DNA from: Tyto alba
Taxonomy: Eukaryota > Chordata > Aves > Strigiformes > Tytonidae
Assembly: GCF_018691265.1 (NCBI RefSeq)
Contig: NW_024881283.1
Span: forward strand, 10,473,731 to 10,537,730
Length of the DNA stretch: 64,000 nucleotides
Reading direction: 5' to 3'
Every line of letters starts with the position of its first letter. The stretch's first letter is position 1. Shown here in pieces: positions 47,041-60,779 of the stretch. Position numbers and translations under genes: made by a program. Under the pieces are notes generated by a model. That model did not search any database. It had not been told where the DNA came from and saw only the letters and a list, made by a program, of their open reading frames with translations.

Positions 47041-50000
47041 TAGAGGCTTGTCATGAGTCAAAAAAGGAAAACCAGAGAGGTTTTCATGGTTTTGATTTAA
47101 TGTTTGGCCTAGAGGACACGCGAGCAGCTCCTGCTGCAGCTGCTGCCTGGGGGCTCAGACTGAGCCTCTTGGGGGGGACATGGATGTACAAGGGCTGCTC
47201 CAGGACTAAGTTCACCTATCACGCTTTATGCCAACAAAACCAAATCAGCTTTTGGTCCCTGTGTGCCAGTACCAGATGGAAGGAGCTACTCATTTACAGG
47301 CATTAAGGTCGAGCATGTACTTCTCTGCTTGGCTAATATAAATGATGATGCATGTGATTTGGGCCTGAAGCCTGTTCATTTGTCCTTTAAAAATACATAA
47401 ATAACATTTTTGTTGATTTTTTTCATGAATGTCACTTCATTGGCGTTGCCTGTCACAGATGTTACAGTTAAATACCTCTATATACATGGATACTGGGTTT
47501 GTATGGATTTGATTTGGGTGAGATAGTGAATCAGATAAAGGGATGATCCCGACCTCCCAACACCAGCAAGCGCGGTGGAGTTATTGCCTCCTCCCTGTAG
47601 GCGGCTGGGAAACAAAGGACACTGGAACAGAGGAGGAGAGGAAAAAATCTGCAGTAAAGCTGGGAGCAAAGAGCCTTTGTTGGTCACTGTCCTCGATGTG
47701 GACGAGTGCAGCTGTTTGCGCTCTGCTCCGGGCAGTTTTATGGCTTCCAGGAATCAGGAGATGGGGCTGATTAGAAAAACCCAACCGCCTTGTTCTTGAG
47801 GATCTCTGTCCCGCTCTGAAGAGAGATGGGTGCATGGATCTTACCCCAAAAGTAGTGTTCACAGCATCTGTAGGTGGTCAGAAGCTATTACTTCATCTCA
47901 AGGAGTTGCTCCTCAGCAACTGTCCTCAGCTGGCTGGGACATAACGCGCGGCGGGTGGGTCAGGGCCGGGCTGTGCACGTGTCTGAGTGCTCCCTGGAGT
48001 GGCCATAGGCAGCCTTGGCCTCAACTCGTCCTTCTTTAGGAGGAGGCAAGGTGTACAGATTTAAATTGTCTTTTAATTGCGTGGTTCGGGGTGGAGGAGG
48101 GGTTTTGTCCCCCGGGAGCACAGGAGGGGATGCGCAGCCTGGGGGCGAGAGCCGCCGGCGTGGCCTGCTCCTCCTCACCGGTTTGTTTTACAGAGCAGTT
48201 TTTGCTGAAACGTTCTCCTTCCAGCACCGTGACTTTAATACATTTTATAGGGAGCTCTTCTATATGTCAGTAGTGAAAAGAAAAGAGCCGTGCTGGTGTT
48301 AGACGGGGCGGTCGGTGTGACGGCGTGTGGCAGCGGCTGCTCCAGCGCTGCCGGGGGGTCGGCAGAGCAGCCCCGGCTCGGGGAAGGGCGGCCGGGTCCG
48401 GCGGCCTTCCCCGTGCTCCCTGCACAGACCGGCACGGTGCTGCACACCTGCCAGCAAGAGAAGAAAAACCTCGAGGTTTTCCAAGAATTTAGGTGATGGT
48501 TTTGACGCTGGAAGAACGCGCGTGGGTGGGAGGACTCGGGTATGTGCTGCTGGTGCGTCACGGCTCTGCTCGCTGTCCCGGGGGCTTTTGGTAAATGTGC
48601 TGATACTCCTGTGGTTATCGTGGCACTGGCATCTAGACAGATACAGAGATATGCATACAGCATTAGCACAGAAATCTGTTAGCATAAATTACTGATGAAT
48701 TCACCTAAAAAGCCAAGCCCCAGCTCCATGATTAAAAATAGTGACAGAACTTCAAAGGAGCATTAGACATGATTTATTTTTAAGATAATGTGGATAACTT
48801 CAAGTACCAAAGGATCTTGCTTATAATGCTTTCCTTGGTATTCTGCATAATCTGCTGTGTCCAACTAAGATTAGATAAAGCAAAAGCAGGATTTTTTCCT
48901 TTCCAGTGTTAACTGTTTTGCTTCTGATTATGCAGAGATGAGGTGCCAGAGCTTACTGTGCAGAATGCTCCTCTTGGCTCCGGACTTCACTTCTAGATAA
49001 AACGCTCGGGGGGGGGGGTTGTTGTTTGTTGGTTGTTTTTTTTCCCCCTGTGTTGTGCTGCTCGTGGTCAGATCTGAGGGGGCGCAGGGGGCCGGGCTGC
49101 GGGGGGCGAAGGTGCAAACGGTGCCCGTGGTCGCGGTCCCGCTGCCCCCCCAGCCCGTTCCCGGGTGCGGGAGCTGAGCTGCTGACCAAGGGCAGCCCAC
49201 CTTCGTAGTTCTAGCTTGTTTTTTACCTGAAACCTTTTACACCCTCCCGCTGAATGCAAGTGAGCCTTCTACACAAACATTACCAAAGCTTATTTGCAGT
49301 ATGTCAGGCATCTTCAAAAGTCGTTTGTTTCATCAGGCTTCTAATTGTTTATAAATTGTTATTATTTGGGCTCAGAAAGGAGTAACCAGTTCTATAAAAC
49401 TGATGTGATTTTGGTCTCACTTTTCCTATACTCCCATACTTAATTTATTTTTATTGCTAATATCATGGCAATTTTTCTTACTTCAGGAGCTCCTGGAAAG
49501 CACTCGTGATGCTGGTGACTATTCCCACACCAGTAACCTCCCGTGGGCTGCAGTGTAAACCGCAGTAACTGCACGTTTCCCGGCAGGAGGGATAATTCGC
49601 TACCAGGTTCCTGCGGGATGGTCTCCAGTGATGATTACCTGGGCTTTACTTGCACTCAGGTGTTAGGCAAGACTCTTTTTTTATGCCATTCACATGGTAG
49701 CAGTCTTGCCCGTGTAACTTAGCCCCTGCAAGGAGCCTGTCCCTCCGGCATCCCGCAGGCTGGGCGAGGAGGAGCCGTGTTTCACTTGCGAGCGCACGAG
49801 CGCAGTGCCCAGCATTGGCTCCTTGGTTTGTTTTCCCCAGGAAAAAAGAAATGGCTGATCCCTTCCAAGTTCAAAACTAAGCAAAAACAGCTTTCAGGGA
49901 TGATCAAACCTCAGCTAACAGCATCCTCTCACCGCCTCGCCCGTGCACGAAGTGCAGCCTCCCCCCGAGCCCCAGCGCGGCCCCGTCCTCCCGCTCGTTT

Positions 50001-53000
50001 TCTTTCATGTTGTCAGTGGCAGCGGAGGGAGGATCGATGCTGCCGGTGTCACGGCAAGACAACGTCTGCGCGTTATCGCCATGATATTGACAGCTTGGCG
50101 CCTTTTCTTCTATCGTCTATTCTTCATTTATGAGAAGTACTGTAATTATCCCCTAGTAGTCATTTCAGGAATGATGCACAACTTGAAAAGAAATCAAAAT
50201 GGGTACACCTGATTGCAAAGAAAACACTTTAAATATTGAACAATTTTTCTAAAGGTCTAAATTCTCTATTTGCCTCAGCCCCTAGCATTTGTGCAGCCAT
50301 TTCCTAGACACTTTCACAATGGACATTTTACATCAACGGCATTTATAGTAATAAAAATGAAGAAGGGTTCACCCCTCATACCCTTTATTGCTGTTTTGCA
50401 TCTCTCCTTCCATGTACTCCCAGGCGGTTGATTAACCCTTAAATCTGTCTTTTCCCCCCGTGATCCATGCAGACTTTCCCAACCGAATTGTCAGTCTATC
50501 TTTCATGGAGCCAACTGCAGATTTTTGATCTACTTCTTTGGAAGAGCTTTTGTGTTCAGCATTTGAAAGAACTAGTCCCCTGTTCACAAGATTTACATCA
50601 AAATAAGGTTTCTGGAAAAGAAATTGCAGCTTAGCAAAATAAGAAATTGTGCAAAGGCCCCAGAGAACTAATTCATATGCATCTCAGCAATAATAATAAT
50701 AATAAAAATAGCACGAGACGGGCTGGCTTAGCAGTGCAGAGGTGCAGTAAGTGCGGTGTTCTCCGTCTCTTGGGTGCTCGTCTACTGATGCACCAGCCCC
50801 AGATCTGCAGGATCTGTGCATCTTCCTCAGAGTAACTTTGTATGAAATCTTTTGGAAAATTTGTCAACCCGAAACCAGCTCCTTAGGCTTTGTATTCAAC
50901 TGACTGGATAAGACTTTGTGCTTAACACCGAGAGGAGGCTGGAGCGTGGCCCAAGAGCCCCAAGCTGCAGGATGACCCATGGGCAGATGATTCCCAGCGC
51001 TGTTTTGTGATGAGCACAAGATCATGGTGATGCTTTTGGCTCTGGGGGTGAGGACTTGATACCTGTTTCCCCCAGCTGCCCTCTTATGTTATATATGCGC
51101 CCTGTTGCTTAGAGAAAAATCAGTTTAGGAGCTGACAAAAGTTGAAGAAAGCTACGGCAGCTAATTCATAGCCCTGTGTCTTGTGCAGTTGGCTCCAACA
51201 GCAGACTCCAGTATCGGAGCTAATTGGGAAGTCAGTCCAGATCGTATCCTACAGAACAAGTCCATGTTAATAAGTGATTTCTGTATTCAAGGGTAGTTTT
51301 TATTCAATTTCTAGTACTTTATTTTGACTAGCGAGTCAAATATCCTTGAAGTACCAAAACAAACTTTGTAGCTGTGTAACAGGAGCATAAGGATGTCATT
51401 AAAAATGAACCCAGCTTGATCTGGAGGCTGGCAAAACAACTTCAAAAGTATCCTGGCTCCTCTGGGGGAAAGGAGCTGTGTTGTCTCAGGATGAAAGGAT
51501 CCATTCGAGGCGAGTTTAAAGGCAGGATTGGTCCCAGGCAAAGGGAAGGCTGCCTAGGGATCCTCCCTGGAACGAATCAGTAAAAACCTGACTGCAGATT
51601 TCGGAGAGCCTGTGAGCAACTGCCGGGTGTGGCCCCTGAAGTGTTGCGGACCCGAGCGCTGCCCCGGAGCCGCAGCAGCGCTGGGCTTGGCAGCATTCCC
51701 CCGGCTGCCCCGCTGGCATCTCTGGGCACCTGGTGTAAAACGGGGGGAAATCCTTGTCCCCAGAGCCTGGAGATCTTTGCTTCTGGATTCTGCAGACCTA
51801 GGAGTGTAAATGGGAATGGAAACGGATGAAACAAACGGGTGGTGGGTCCGTGGGTGGCGGATAACACTGACACCCAATCCGCCAGGAAATTCCTGGATCT
51901 CTGTCATAGCAAGTAGGGTCAAGAGTGGGAAATGTCACTGTACATGACGCCTTCTACACTCCCTCCATACATCCACTTCAGCTACCATTGCATAAAGGAA
52001 TGCTAGGACACTGATTTTGCTCATTTTTTTTTTTTTAATTTTTTATTTAACTAAGGTTGTGGAAATGACACTAATGATTAGAGACGGGGAAATCCTGGTG
52101 GTATCTATGGAGAGTCTATGTTACATCATTCAAAGCCATGTCTCTGGGTTTGAAAGAGCAGTGAACGAGTAGAACTAAAAAATTAACGTTTGTATCAGGT
52201 TATTGATACTGTGATTCTCTGTATTCCTTTGATATTCTGGGGGGGTTGGTTTGATTTTCTTCCTGCAGTGTCCATTGGATTTAAGCAAGAGCAGAGCTCT
52301 TAGTGGCTTTTCTTGCCCCCGCAGTACCTTAGTAAAAGAGAAGAGGAACATCAGGCAGGTTAATTCAACAGTCTTGTGGGATGAGTGAGACACCTTTCCC
52401 TGGAAAACAGTTAAGGAATTTGGGCTTAAATTTCCTCATTCTGAAGTGCTTGTCCAGCAACATCCCCATAGCCTTATAGACCTAAGCAGGTAACTCTGGG
52501 ATCCCTCTGCCCCACCAACTGCAGACTTCAATTTTAGGGTTAAGGCAGTAAAAGCAGGTCAGGATGAAGTGCTTTACAGGGTACTGCTATCTTCATTTAT
52601 GAAGTGGTGGAGCAAAACCCCAGAGGTCTGAGAAATCGGTGAAGAATCTTAATTTCCCCCAATATTTTTCTTGCCACTATAGAGCCTAGTCTGCACCAAT
52701 CATAAGCAGTCGTGCAGTTTTCCTAGAAGGTCACTGTACAATGAACATGCAACACAAATTATTTCTGCATGTTTCTTTTTTTTAAAAAAAATAAAGAGAG
52801 GAGATATTTTTCTCTTTGCATGCAGTTTTTAAGAAGCGGAGAGCAAAGAGCCATAAAGTTTCCTTTTATAGATGTAGAAGACAGCAGCAGAGTGTGCTAA
52901 AGTGAGCGAGGAAAACCCAAGGTGACATTTAATTTTAGCGATAATAAGCTATGGCAAAACACCTCTTATTAAAGACCTAAGGCAAAAATGTTCGGCTGGT

Positions 53001-53090
53001 ATATTCTGGAGCAGAGACACTGCAAGGAGCAAAGGGAGACAGGGTAAGACACCTTGAGCAAAATTCAAAGAGCCAGGCATTAATTTTAGG
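47041..53090. other. Upstream intergenic DNA, no gene
   Basis: GC-rich blocks at 48090-48430, 49070-49190, 49930-50000 and 51600-51730; AT-rich islands at 47310-47480, 48690-48960, 49260-49480, 50200-50710, 52000-52260 and 52620-53090. An (AAT)n microsatellite is at 50689-50705. Open frames of up to 168 codons are without domains. The island 48690-48960 is a candidate conserved element by composition only. Confidence 0.5.
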
Positions 53091-56000
53091 GATGAAGAAT
53101 TTGAGCACCTCTGCTAAGCAAGAAATGAATAATGCCCGTTCCAGCGAGACGGAGCTGCTCTACTTCCCAGGTTCACACAACAGAAATTCTCCTGGCGTAA
53201 GGCAGGATGGCTGCGGGGGCTGGGCTGCAGCCCCTGGAACAGTCTCCGGCTTGCGTGCCCTCAGCATCCCTGCCTCGTCCGGAGCCCTCGGAGGCGATTC
53301 CCAGCAGCGGAAGGGCCGGGGGCCCGCGGGGGAGCTGCTGCCCCCGGGTCCAGCCACGGACGGGTGTCGAGGGGCCGGCCCAGCCCAGTTACCTTCCCTG
53401 CTTCTGGTACAGAACCGGCCGCCCCCCCGTCTGAAATCTCCCCGCCTTGGGAGTAAGGGAAAGGCTGAGGCGGAAGGCGAGTTGACAGGTAGAAAACATC
53501 CAAGGTGAAGTATTTTCTTCAGCAGGTGACTGGCCAGCAGGCTCGTATCCCACCTCAGCCTTGCTTTGCAGAAATACCCATTGAAACCGCTGACTACAGA
53601 GTAGGAAGAAATGGAATTTGTTTGCTTTAATAGGTTTAGGGGTGGAGCACTGTAATTCTCACTGTTCGCTCTGCTCCGGTGCACGGTGGTGCAATTGCTG
53701 GAGGTGGGGGTCTGTTGATAGAGGAAGGGGACTTCATGTAACATGTTCCCTCCTCCAAAGAATACCAGTTTGCTCTGAGAGCAGAGCCCTGGTTTTGCCC
53801 CTCTTGCTGCAGTTCTCTCACTAATTTCCTTTCATTTGCTATAAATTCTCATTACTGAAGCCTTTCAAAGGGAGGAGGGCTCTTTCAATAGGTCTCTTTG
53901 CAGATGTTCATCCACGGTGGCAGCTATGTGTACAGATAATTGCACAACACCTATTTTGGCAGCACTTTCTAGAAAAGAATTAATAAAACCTAATAAGGCA
54001 CTTAGAAAGTCATGCAGCGTCCCTGGCTGGCTGCACGCCCGGGTGGGGAACGCAGGAGGATGCTGAGTCTCTGCTCCTGACAGGACTTTGGGCACAGCTC
54101 GAGAGTCTGAGCTGCTCGGTCTCGCAATGGCAATCCTGGACCTGCGCTGTGAACAGGCCTGTTGCAGAGAGGGTCCACAGCAGTGCTGTGCTAGCAAGCT
54201 CCGGGTAGATTTGTTAATATAGATGCTTGTAATTACATGTAAAATAGATCTAAAAGTCCTGGTATGACTGCTGCACAAAAAGTAATTTGCAGTTTCTGCC
54301 ATTGCTCTGTTTATGTTCTCCTGCCAAGCAATCCTGGGATGGCGACGTAAAGCTGTGCCGAGGCTTTGGGTTATGATTTCAAATCTGGTCCCTCTCTGCT
54401 TTGTCTCTGCTACGTCGGTGCCATGGGATCTCTCAGTGCCCCTCAGGGTGGGAAGGAGGATGCTGCTGGCACGCGTCACAGGCTACCTGCACAGTGATCG
54501 TCTTTACTGACAGGTGAGATGGGTGCTGGAATCCTGGCCGGCTGCTCCCGGCTGTTGCTGACGGAGAGGTTTCCTCTCCAGAGCCTGCGCTGGGGCTGCT
54601 CGGGGCAGCAGGAGGAGGGAGAAGGGCTGTGCAAAACCCTCAGTCCCACCGGGGCAATCCTCGTCTGGCTCCACGCCTGTAGAGAAACCGGTGCCGGGCG
54701 CCGGTACTTGCAGCAGAAGTCTCCAGCTGGGTCGGGCCCAATTCTGACTCCGGCCTCAGCTCTTGTGCCTCGGGGCCCGGGGGGGCGTTTGAGCCACCGA
54801 CAGACCCCACGGGTTCCGACCCACGAGCCCGGTGAGGCTGCGTCTGCCGCGGGGGCCAGGAGCCGGCTCTCTCCTGGGGGCTGGCAGAAATGGAAGGGGC
54901 TCCAGGGCACAGTCTGGTTTCCCACCCCCAGGCAGCCCGTCCTTCCCCCCGCTCTGCCGCTGCAGCGGGGAGGAGATGGGCTGGAGAGGCCGGCAGCTCC
55001 TGCCTGGCTGCCCCTGGAGCCGCACGGCTGGAGGGGAGCAGGAGAGCAAGATCAATGCCAAATCCATTTCTGAACCTGTGTCTCATCCGGCTGTATCAAA
55101 GCAAGGGTGCCTAGCCCAGACCACGTCTCTGGATTTCTAACATTAAGCTGCTTTATAGCAAGTCTGTGAAAATAAGTAGAAGGCAGCAAAGGGCAGCCTG
55201 CTGACCAGCAACTTCTTAGTTCTTGACTGTCTGTAGAACCAGACTTTTCTCTGCCTGTGCGGATGTGGATATAAATAGATGCACAGAGTCAAGGCAATGG
55301 GTGGGTTGTACACTGAACCTCAGCGCTCACAGGAGCCAAAAATACCTACAGAAATGATGGGCAGTTTGAATGACATTTGCAGAATGCTGCTAATGGCAAA
55401 AAATTGCTGCCATGTTTAACAGAGTCCCTGTCACAGAATGAATCATCCTGTCCTGCCAGCACGGGGACTTGCACCCCTGAGTTCAGCTAATGGGGGCCCT
55501 CCATCACACTGTGCATTTGCTGCTCTCTTCCCGGTGCTTTTCTGCCCGAGGAGGGGTTGGTGATCAGCAGACAAAAGGGTTCCAGCATTTCATGGCATTC
55601 TCGGCCTTGCAGCTCAGATTTCAGGTCAATGTTATTTTCCTCTTCCATTTTGCAAAACGACAGGAGAACTGATCACGCTCACCTTAGCTAGGAAGCGAAT
55701 CCTTTCATTGTTGCAGTATAATAAGGGACAATAATTCTTGGAGAGTGAGCCAGAGTTTTTGTGAAATACTCCCGTTTTGTATATAAACCTATCTCTACTT
55801 TTCAATCCTAAATGGCCCTTGTATTGAAAGCCCAGTGGATGAGCTGTCTCCATTCAGTGTGAAAGCCACAAAGAAATGAAACTGTCCAGAATTGCTCGCC
55901 CTCTGGGAGAGGGGACATTTTTCTCTACCGATGTTTTTAACTATGTCTTGCTGCAAAGCTGTGATGATTTTATGGTTATGAAATTGGGACTAAGGGTATC

Positions 56001-59000
56001 GAGCTTCTCGTCTGGCTCGACCGCAGACCCCGCGGGGCTCTGGCGGTTTGTCTGGCCGTGCTGTGTGTCTGGCCCCGGCCTGTAGAACGTGCGGGATTGG
56101 TGTCCGCTTCCCCTGCAGGGTCCTGGGTGGCTGCGGGGACCTGCTGAGCGTGGATGTGTGCAGAGGTGGGTAAAGCGCAGCCTCGGGCAGAAAAGGGGCT
56201 GTTCCTCCCCACTCTTGGACCACAGATCCCCTTGGCCACTTCTTACATACGGGAGCCCGAGAAGGTTTAAGCACCGCTTGGGGAATGAGCTGTTCAATTA
56301 CTGCTCTCTTGGGGTGTGCCTGTCCCCCTCACCCTGGCAGCGACCCCGGGGAGGCTCACCGGGTTGGAGGTCTGGCAGGTGCTGCCACGGGACCGAGCTG
56401 AGGACGGGTGCAGCCGGTACACTGGTGATGAAGGGCAGGATCAAACCCCCCCGGAGACAGCCCGCTGGTCCCTGAGCAGTGCTCTGGGCCGAATCCTGCC
56501 AGGCGGCGCTGAGGCCTCGGTACGTTAAAGAGCGTGCGGGGCGCGGGGCTGCCCTTTGGGAACGGGGAGGGTTGTAGTCACAGCGGCAAACTTGTCACTA
56601 GTGTTTTGAACAATCCATTCCTCTTAAAAAACAGGCCCCCGAGCCCCCGGCGGCGCCTTGCAGGGGTCTCGCACAGGGTTTGCCTCGAGCCGGTTTTGCT
56701 AACAGTAAGTGGCAAATGTTTTTGTGAATCCCATATCCTGAGGCTCTTAACTGTTACAGATAAACCACGTTATTAAAGTTGTCAGAGCAGAGTGAGTAAA
56801 GCATGCCCTCGTTGCTTGTTTAGATGCTCCAGGTGTCCTTCCAGGAGCTGCTGGGGAGGTTTGTAGGTAGTTGGAGGCTGCAGAGAACTCTGTAATGTCA
56901 CGCTGTGTATTATTCAGTAACTGACAGTTGCTCGGGATTCATCAGCAATAATATATATCAATACTTGGTGCAGCCGACATACGGAACAGCTCTGGGCACA
57001 TACTGCAGCTTTCAGAAGCGTTGTCCCTCTGTCAGGCTGGTTTCCCCGCGCTGTCGATTCTGTTAACAAGAAGCTGTCAGGGTGCCCGGCCAGCCCAGCT
57101 CTGATTCCCACCTGAGGCGAGGCTCCCCCTTCCTTCCACAGAGGGTTTGGTTTTCCCAGACACTGTTTCGTGGCCGATGCTTTGCTGTAGGCAGCCCTGT
57201 TAAAAACAAACTGTGAGGTCCGAGACTCCTTTCCAAAGCACCAAGTTCGTGCACTGGCTTGAATCTCCCTGTGGCTAGAGGTACCTGAACTGCAGGTGCT
57301 CGCTCACAGACCCACGCAGGGTTGTGATAACCCCGACGTGCTCCGAGCTAAAAGCTGGGAATCACTGGTGGGGCGTTTGAGCAGAGCGAGCAGCAGCTGG
57401 GACTCGAGCGAGACGTGCTTCACTGCAGTTCTGTGCTGAATTTCCAGTGTCTGTAGTTTCGGGAGCTGAGGCTCTGCCACAGGGTGTTTGCTCAGGATGA
57501 GGGGGAACAAATTACCTTGTACTTGTCCCCTTGGGATGGCATAAGTCTTCTGCAGTGGGATGCATGGTCGGTTGGAGGGAACACATGCAACTCAAGGAGA
57601 AGAGTGAGCAAGATTTGGTCAGTTGGCGTTGGGCTGTAAGGAATCCCCAGATGTATCTGGTGTTCATCTGACTCTGGAAATGTTCTCCAAAAATCCTAAA
57701 ATAAAAGTAGGGATGGAAATTTCCACCCACTTTTCAAGGAGGGAGTGCCCAATGAGAGCTGCCTCCTTGAAACACAACTCTGTAGAACTCCAACATCCTA
57801 TTTATTTTCCTCTAATTTGGAGTGCCGAAATGACAATGGCCTCCCTTGTTTGTGCCCTTGCCTCTGCCTGCGCTCCTTCAGAGTGCAAAATCAGGGACAT
57901 GTCCCTGTCTGCTTCCAACCCGAGGCTCCACTAGATATACATTAGCAGTTGCATGACTCAATTGTATTAATTGTTGCATTAGATTATGTGGTATTACTCA
58001 AAAAGAATGTTAATTTAGTTTTCCTACAACTGTGTTCAACTTAATTTTTAATCAGATCTGACAGCAAAAATTTAAATCGGGTGTTGCATCTTGGCTCTGA
58101 GAGGACCGAGTACATAATGAATGTGCTAAAGCGATCAGGACGGTTTGTAACACTAATACCCGTGAAAGGTAGGCAGGCTGCTGAGCTGTAGACAGTAATT
58201 ATTCCTTCTCCCCCACCAAGCCGAACTTGCCGGAGGAGGAGCTGACCCCGGCTCCTGGGCCAGGGGCTGGCAGGCAGGCCTGGGATCGTTTCACCTGACA
58301 CGGCCCTGGACCGACACGGGTTTAACAGGGGGCAGATAACGGAACCCCGGCAAATGCGTGCCCCCAGAAAGCAAAAGTCGATCAGAAAGCAGGCTCCAAC
58401 CTTTGTAATTCAGACAGTAATGCAGGAAGGGGGGGGAGGCAACCAAAAGCAATTTGCAGCGGCAGAGTGAGCATGTAACTGCATCTTAAGTTGGAAGAGA
58501 CAGTAAAGTGTTTTCCAGGCGATTGCAAAGTTACTGAACTTCACCAAATGAGAGAGCATCTTCCAAACTAGGCCAGGTAGCAGCATGGATTCTGTTCAGC
58601 GTTTCCTAGAACTGATCTGCATTCAGGAGATCGGGTCCCAGAGACAACGGAGTACTAATTAGGAGAGCTTGGCTAATTAAATTAAAAATAAAACACTAAA
58701 CCCCTAGCAAGCCACTGGTCTGTTAATCACAGTAATATACTGGGGGGAGTTCAGGGAGCCATGCGAGTTCTTAAAAATCTTGATGGAAGCACTACGCTTC
58801 TCCTCCTCTCTTGCTTTATCGAGAGCATGGCATTTAGAGTGCATTAATCTGCTGAAAATACCAATGGCCACTCGTTCCGCCAGGCGGGAAGGCACGTACA
58901 TGGGCCTGGGCTCCCGTGTTTCTCCTCTGTGCTCGTTCCATCAGCAGCCCTGAAAGGGTTTTTCTGGTTTTGAAAGCAGTGTGCATCACTGTATGTCTTC

Positions 59001-59728
59001 TAATAGGAAAAGCAAGATCTGTATAAATTCATAATCACTGCAGTAATCTCTCCATTCCATGAGAAGCTGGTATTAATAACGGGTGTCACAAACTATGAAT
59101 TTTATTGTAGCGATATTCATTATATGTGATATACAGAGAGAAAACGTGATGCAGCAAGTGCAATGAATTGTATTTGTTGCAAAGACTAGAGCTAAGAGGA
59201 AGTAAATTAAGTGTGATGTGTTTTAGGAGGTTCTATATTCTGTAGCAGGTACAAAAAAATGTCCAAAAATGTTGATATAGAAAAGATTTCTAAGGTGCAA
59301 ACGGAGATACAAACACAGAAAAATAAAAATAAATTCATTTTGATGCACAGAGACACGTCCTTTGCTGTGCATTTAGAAGAGGGCTGCAGAAAGCAAATAC
59401 TCCTTGTGTTCTAGAAATTTGCAGAACCAGGATAATTGCTACCTGTGGTTGCTGTGGGAACCAGAACTTTTCAATTCCAGATTTTAAGAGCATAAAGTCT
59501 CAGCCAAATGTGCCATATTAATGTGACTGCTGTCATATTACAGGAAATCAGCCAATTTGTGGTTAATATAAACACATTAGGATGGGAGAATTTTGTAAAA
59601 GCAGAGAATCAGTTGGTGTTTTTTTCCTTGAAGACAGACTGGGATTTGGCAGTTGGGTGGGAGCCACGGGTTTTGTGCAAAGGCAGAGATGTTTAAACAC
59701 CAAATAGGTTTTTTTGCGCACCAGGAGC
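53091..59728. other. Upstream intergenic DNA, no gene
   Basis: GC-rich blocks at 53200-53480, 54520-55080, 56000-56720 and 57060-57500; AT-rich islands at 53820-54000, 55640-55800, 57950-58110, 58640-58860 and 58960-59350. The largest open frames (204 codons minus at 53865-54479; 194 minus at 53160-53744) have no recognisable domain and no codon-periodic features I can see. The island 58960-59350 is AT-rich, repeat-free and a candidate regulatory element. Confidence 0.5.
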
Positions 59729-60254
59729 GGGGGGGGGGGGGGGCTGGCTCTGCCTGGTGGGGTGCGGGTGGGAGCAGCCTGGGCTGGCGGGGGGTGATGG
59801 GGCTCCCGGTACTTCCACCTGTCAAACAGAATAATTAACCCGAGGTCCGGGGCAGCTTTCCCGCCTTCTCTTCAGGAGAAGACCCGTTCCAGCAGCCTCG
59901 TGGGCAGGGCGCTCGTCTGTGGGGCTTCGTGTCCCCCCACCAGAGACCTCCAGCCCTTCCGCCGCCACCGAGGGAGCTGCCCCGCGTCCCACCCGTGGGT
60001 GGGCTGGGTGCCTCCCCGGACAGAGCGGGGTGGTTGCCTGACGGGGGGGGGGGGGACGTGCCCGCAGCACCCTGGGGCAGGAGCCGTGACCCTCACGCCG
60101 CGCACCCCTCTTCCTCTTGCTTTCACCGCAGACGCCCTTGTTTCCTTTCGCTCTCGGTTAGCAAGAGGAAAAGCAGCCGAGAGGCAGGTGAGGGGCTCGG
60201 CTGGCGCCAGCCTCTGGAAAGGGCCCCTGGGGGGGCTCTGGGGGGGGGGGGGGG
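59729..60254. repeat. Cluster of long G-tracts
   Basis: Runs of 15 G (59729-59743), 13 G (60043-60055) and 14 G (60241-60254), with further GGGGGG runs between, all on the plus strand in a GC-rich block of about 900 bp. Such strands can form G-quadruplexes. Open frames on both strands here are Gly- or Pro-rich artefacts. No promoter motif or gene is visible. Confidence 0.85.
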
Positions 60255-60743
60255 CAGCGGAGGAGCGGGGCGAGGCACCCCACAGCCGAACCCCCGGCCC
60301 CGCGCTGGCGTGTCCATGGGGACCCCCGGGTGCAGCTCGGACCTGCGCGTCCGAGGCAGAAGGGATGCTGCCGGGCTTCCAAACCGCCCGCGGGACCACG
60401 GGCCAGCGAGCACCTCGTTGAGGATTTGACTGGAAGAAAGCAATCGGGATAAAAGTGCTCCCTGGTTAATAATTCAGTCTTGGCGTCTGGCATGGTTTCG
60501 TGTGTGCATTGATCATGGGCGCTCCTCGGCCTCCCCCCACGGCCGGATTCACGCCCGCGGCGAGCGGGGGGATGCTCGCCGGGCCTCGGGGGCCGGGCAG
60601 CGCCTTGCTGGACTTGCACAGTCATTTCTGACCCCCTCAGGACCCAGCCCAGAACCGTCACAAATATTTCTGCACCTCCAGCGTCACCGCCCTGGTAGCT
60701 TTTTATTTTTAAGGGACGCTTTAAAGAGCCTGTGTAGGCTCAG

Positions 60744-60745
<2 letters not shown>
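60255..60745. other. GC-rich to mixed DNA, no gene
   Basis: Continuation of the GC block to about 60640, then mixed DNA up to a poly-A run. No feature beyond composition. Confidence 0.5.

Positions 60746-60777
<32 letters not shown>
60746..60777. repeat. Poly-A tract (32 A)
   Basis: Uninterrupted run of 32 A. The preceding DNA does not look like a cDNA copy. Confidence 0.92.

Positions 60778-60779
<2 letters not shown>

Noticed and set aside
53865..54479. 204-codon minus-strand ORF
   Set aside because: Balanced composition but no recognisable motif or gene structure; a single-exon gene cannot be supported without conservation data.
57880..57930. CR1 LINE 3' end (CTTCCAACC word)
   Set aside because: Only a short word matches; the rest of the CR1 tail and its terminal repeats are absent.
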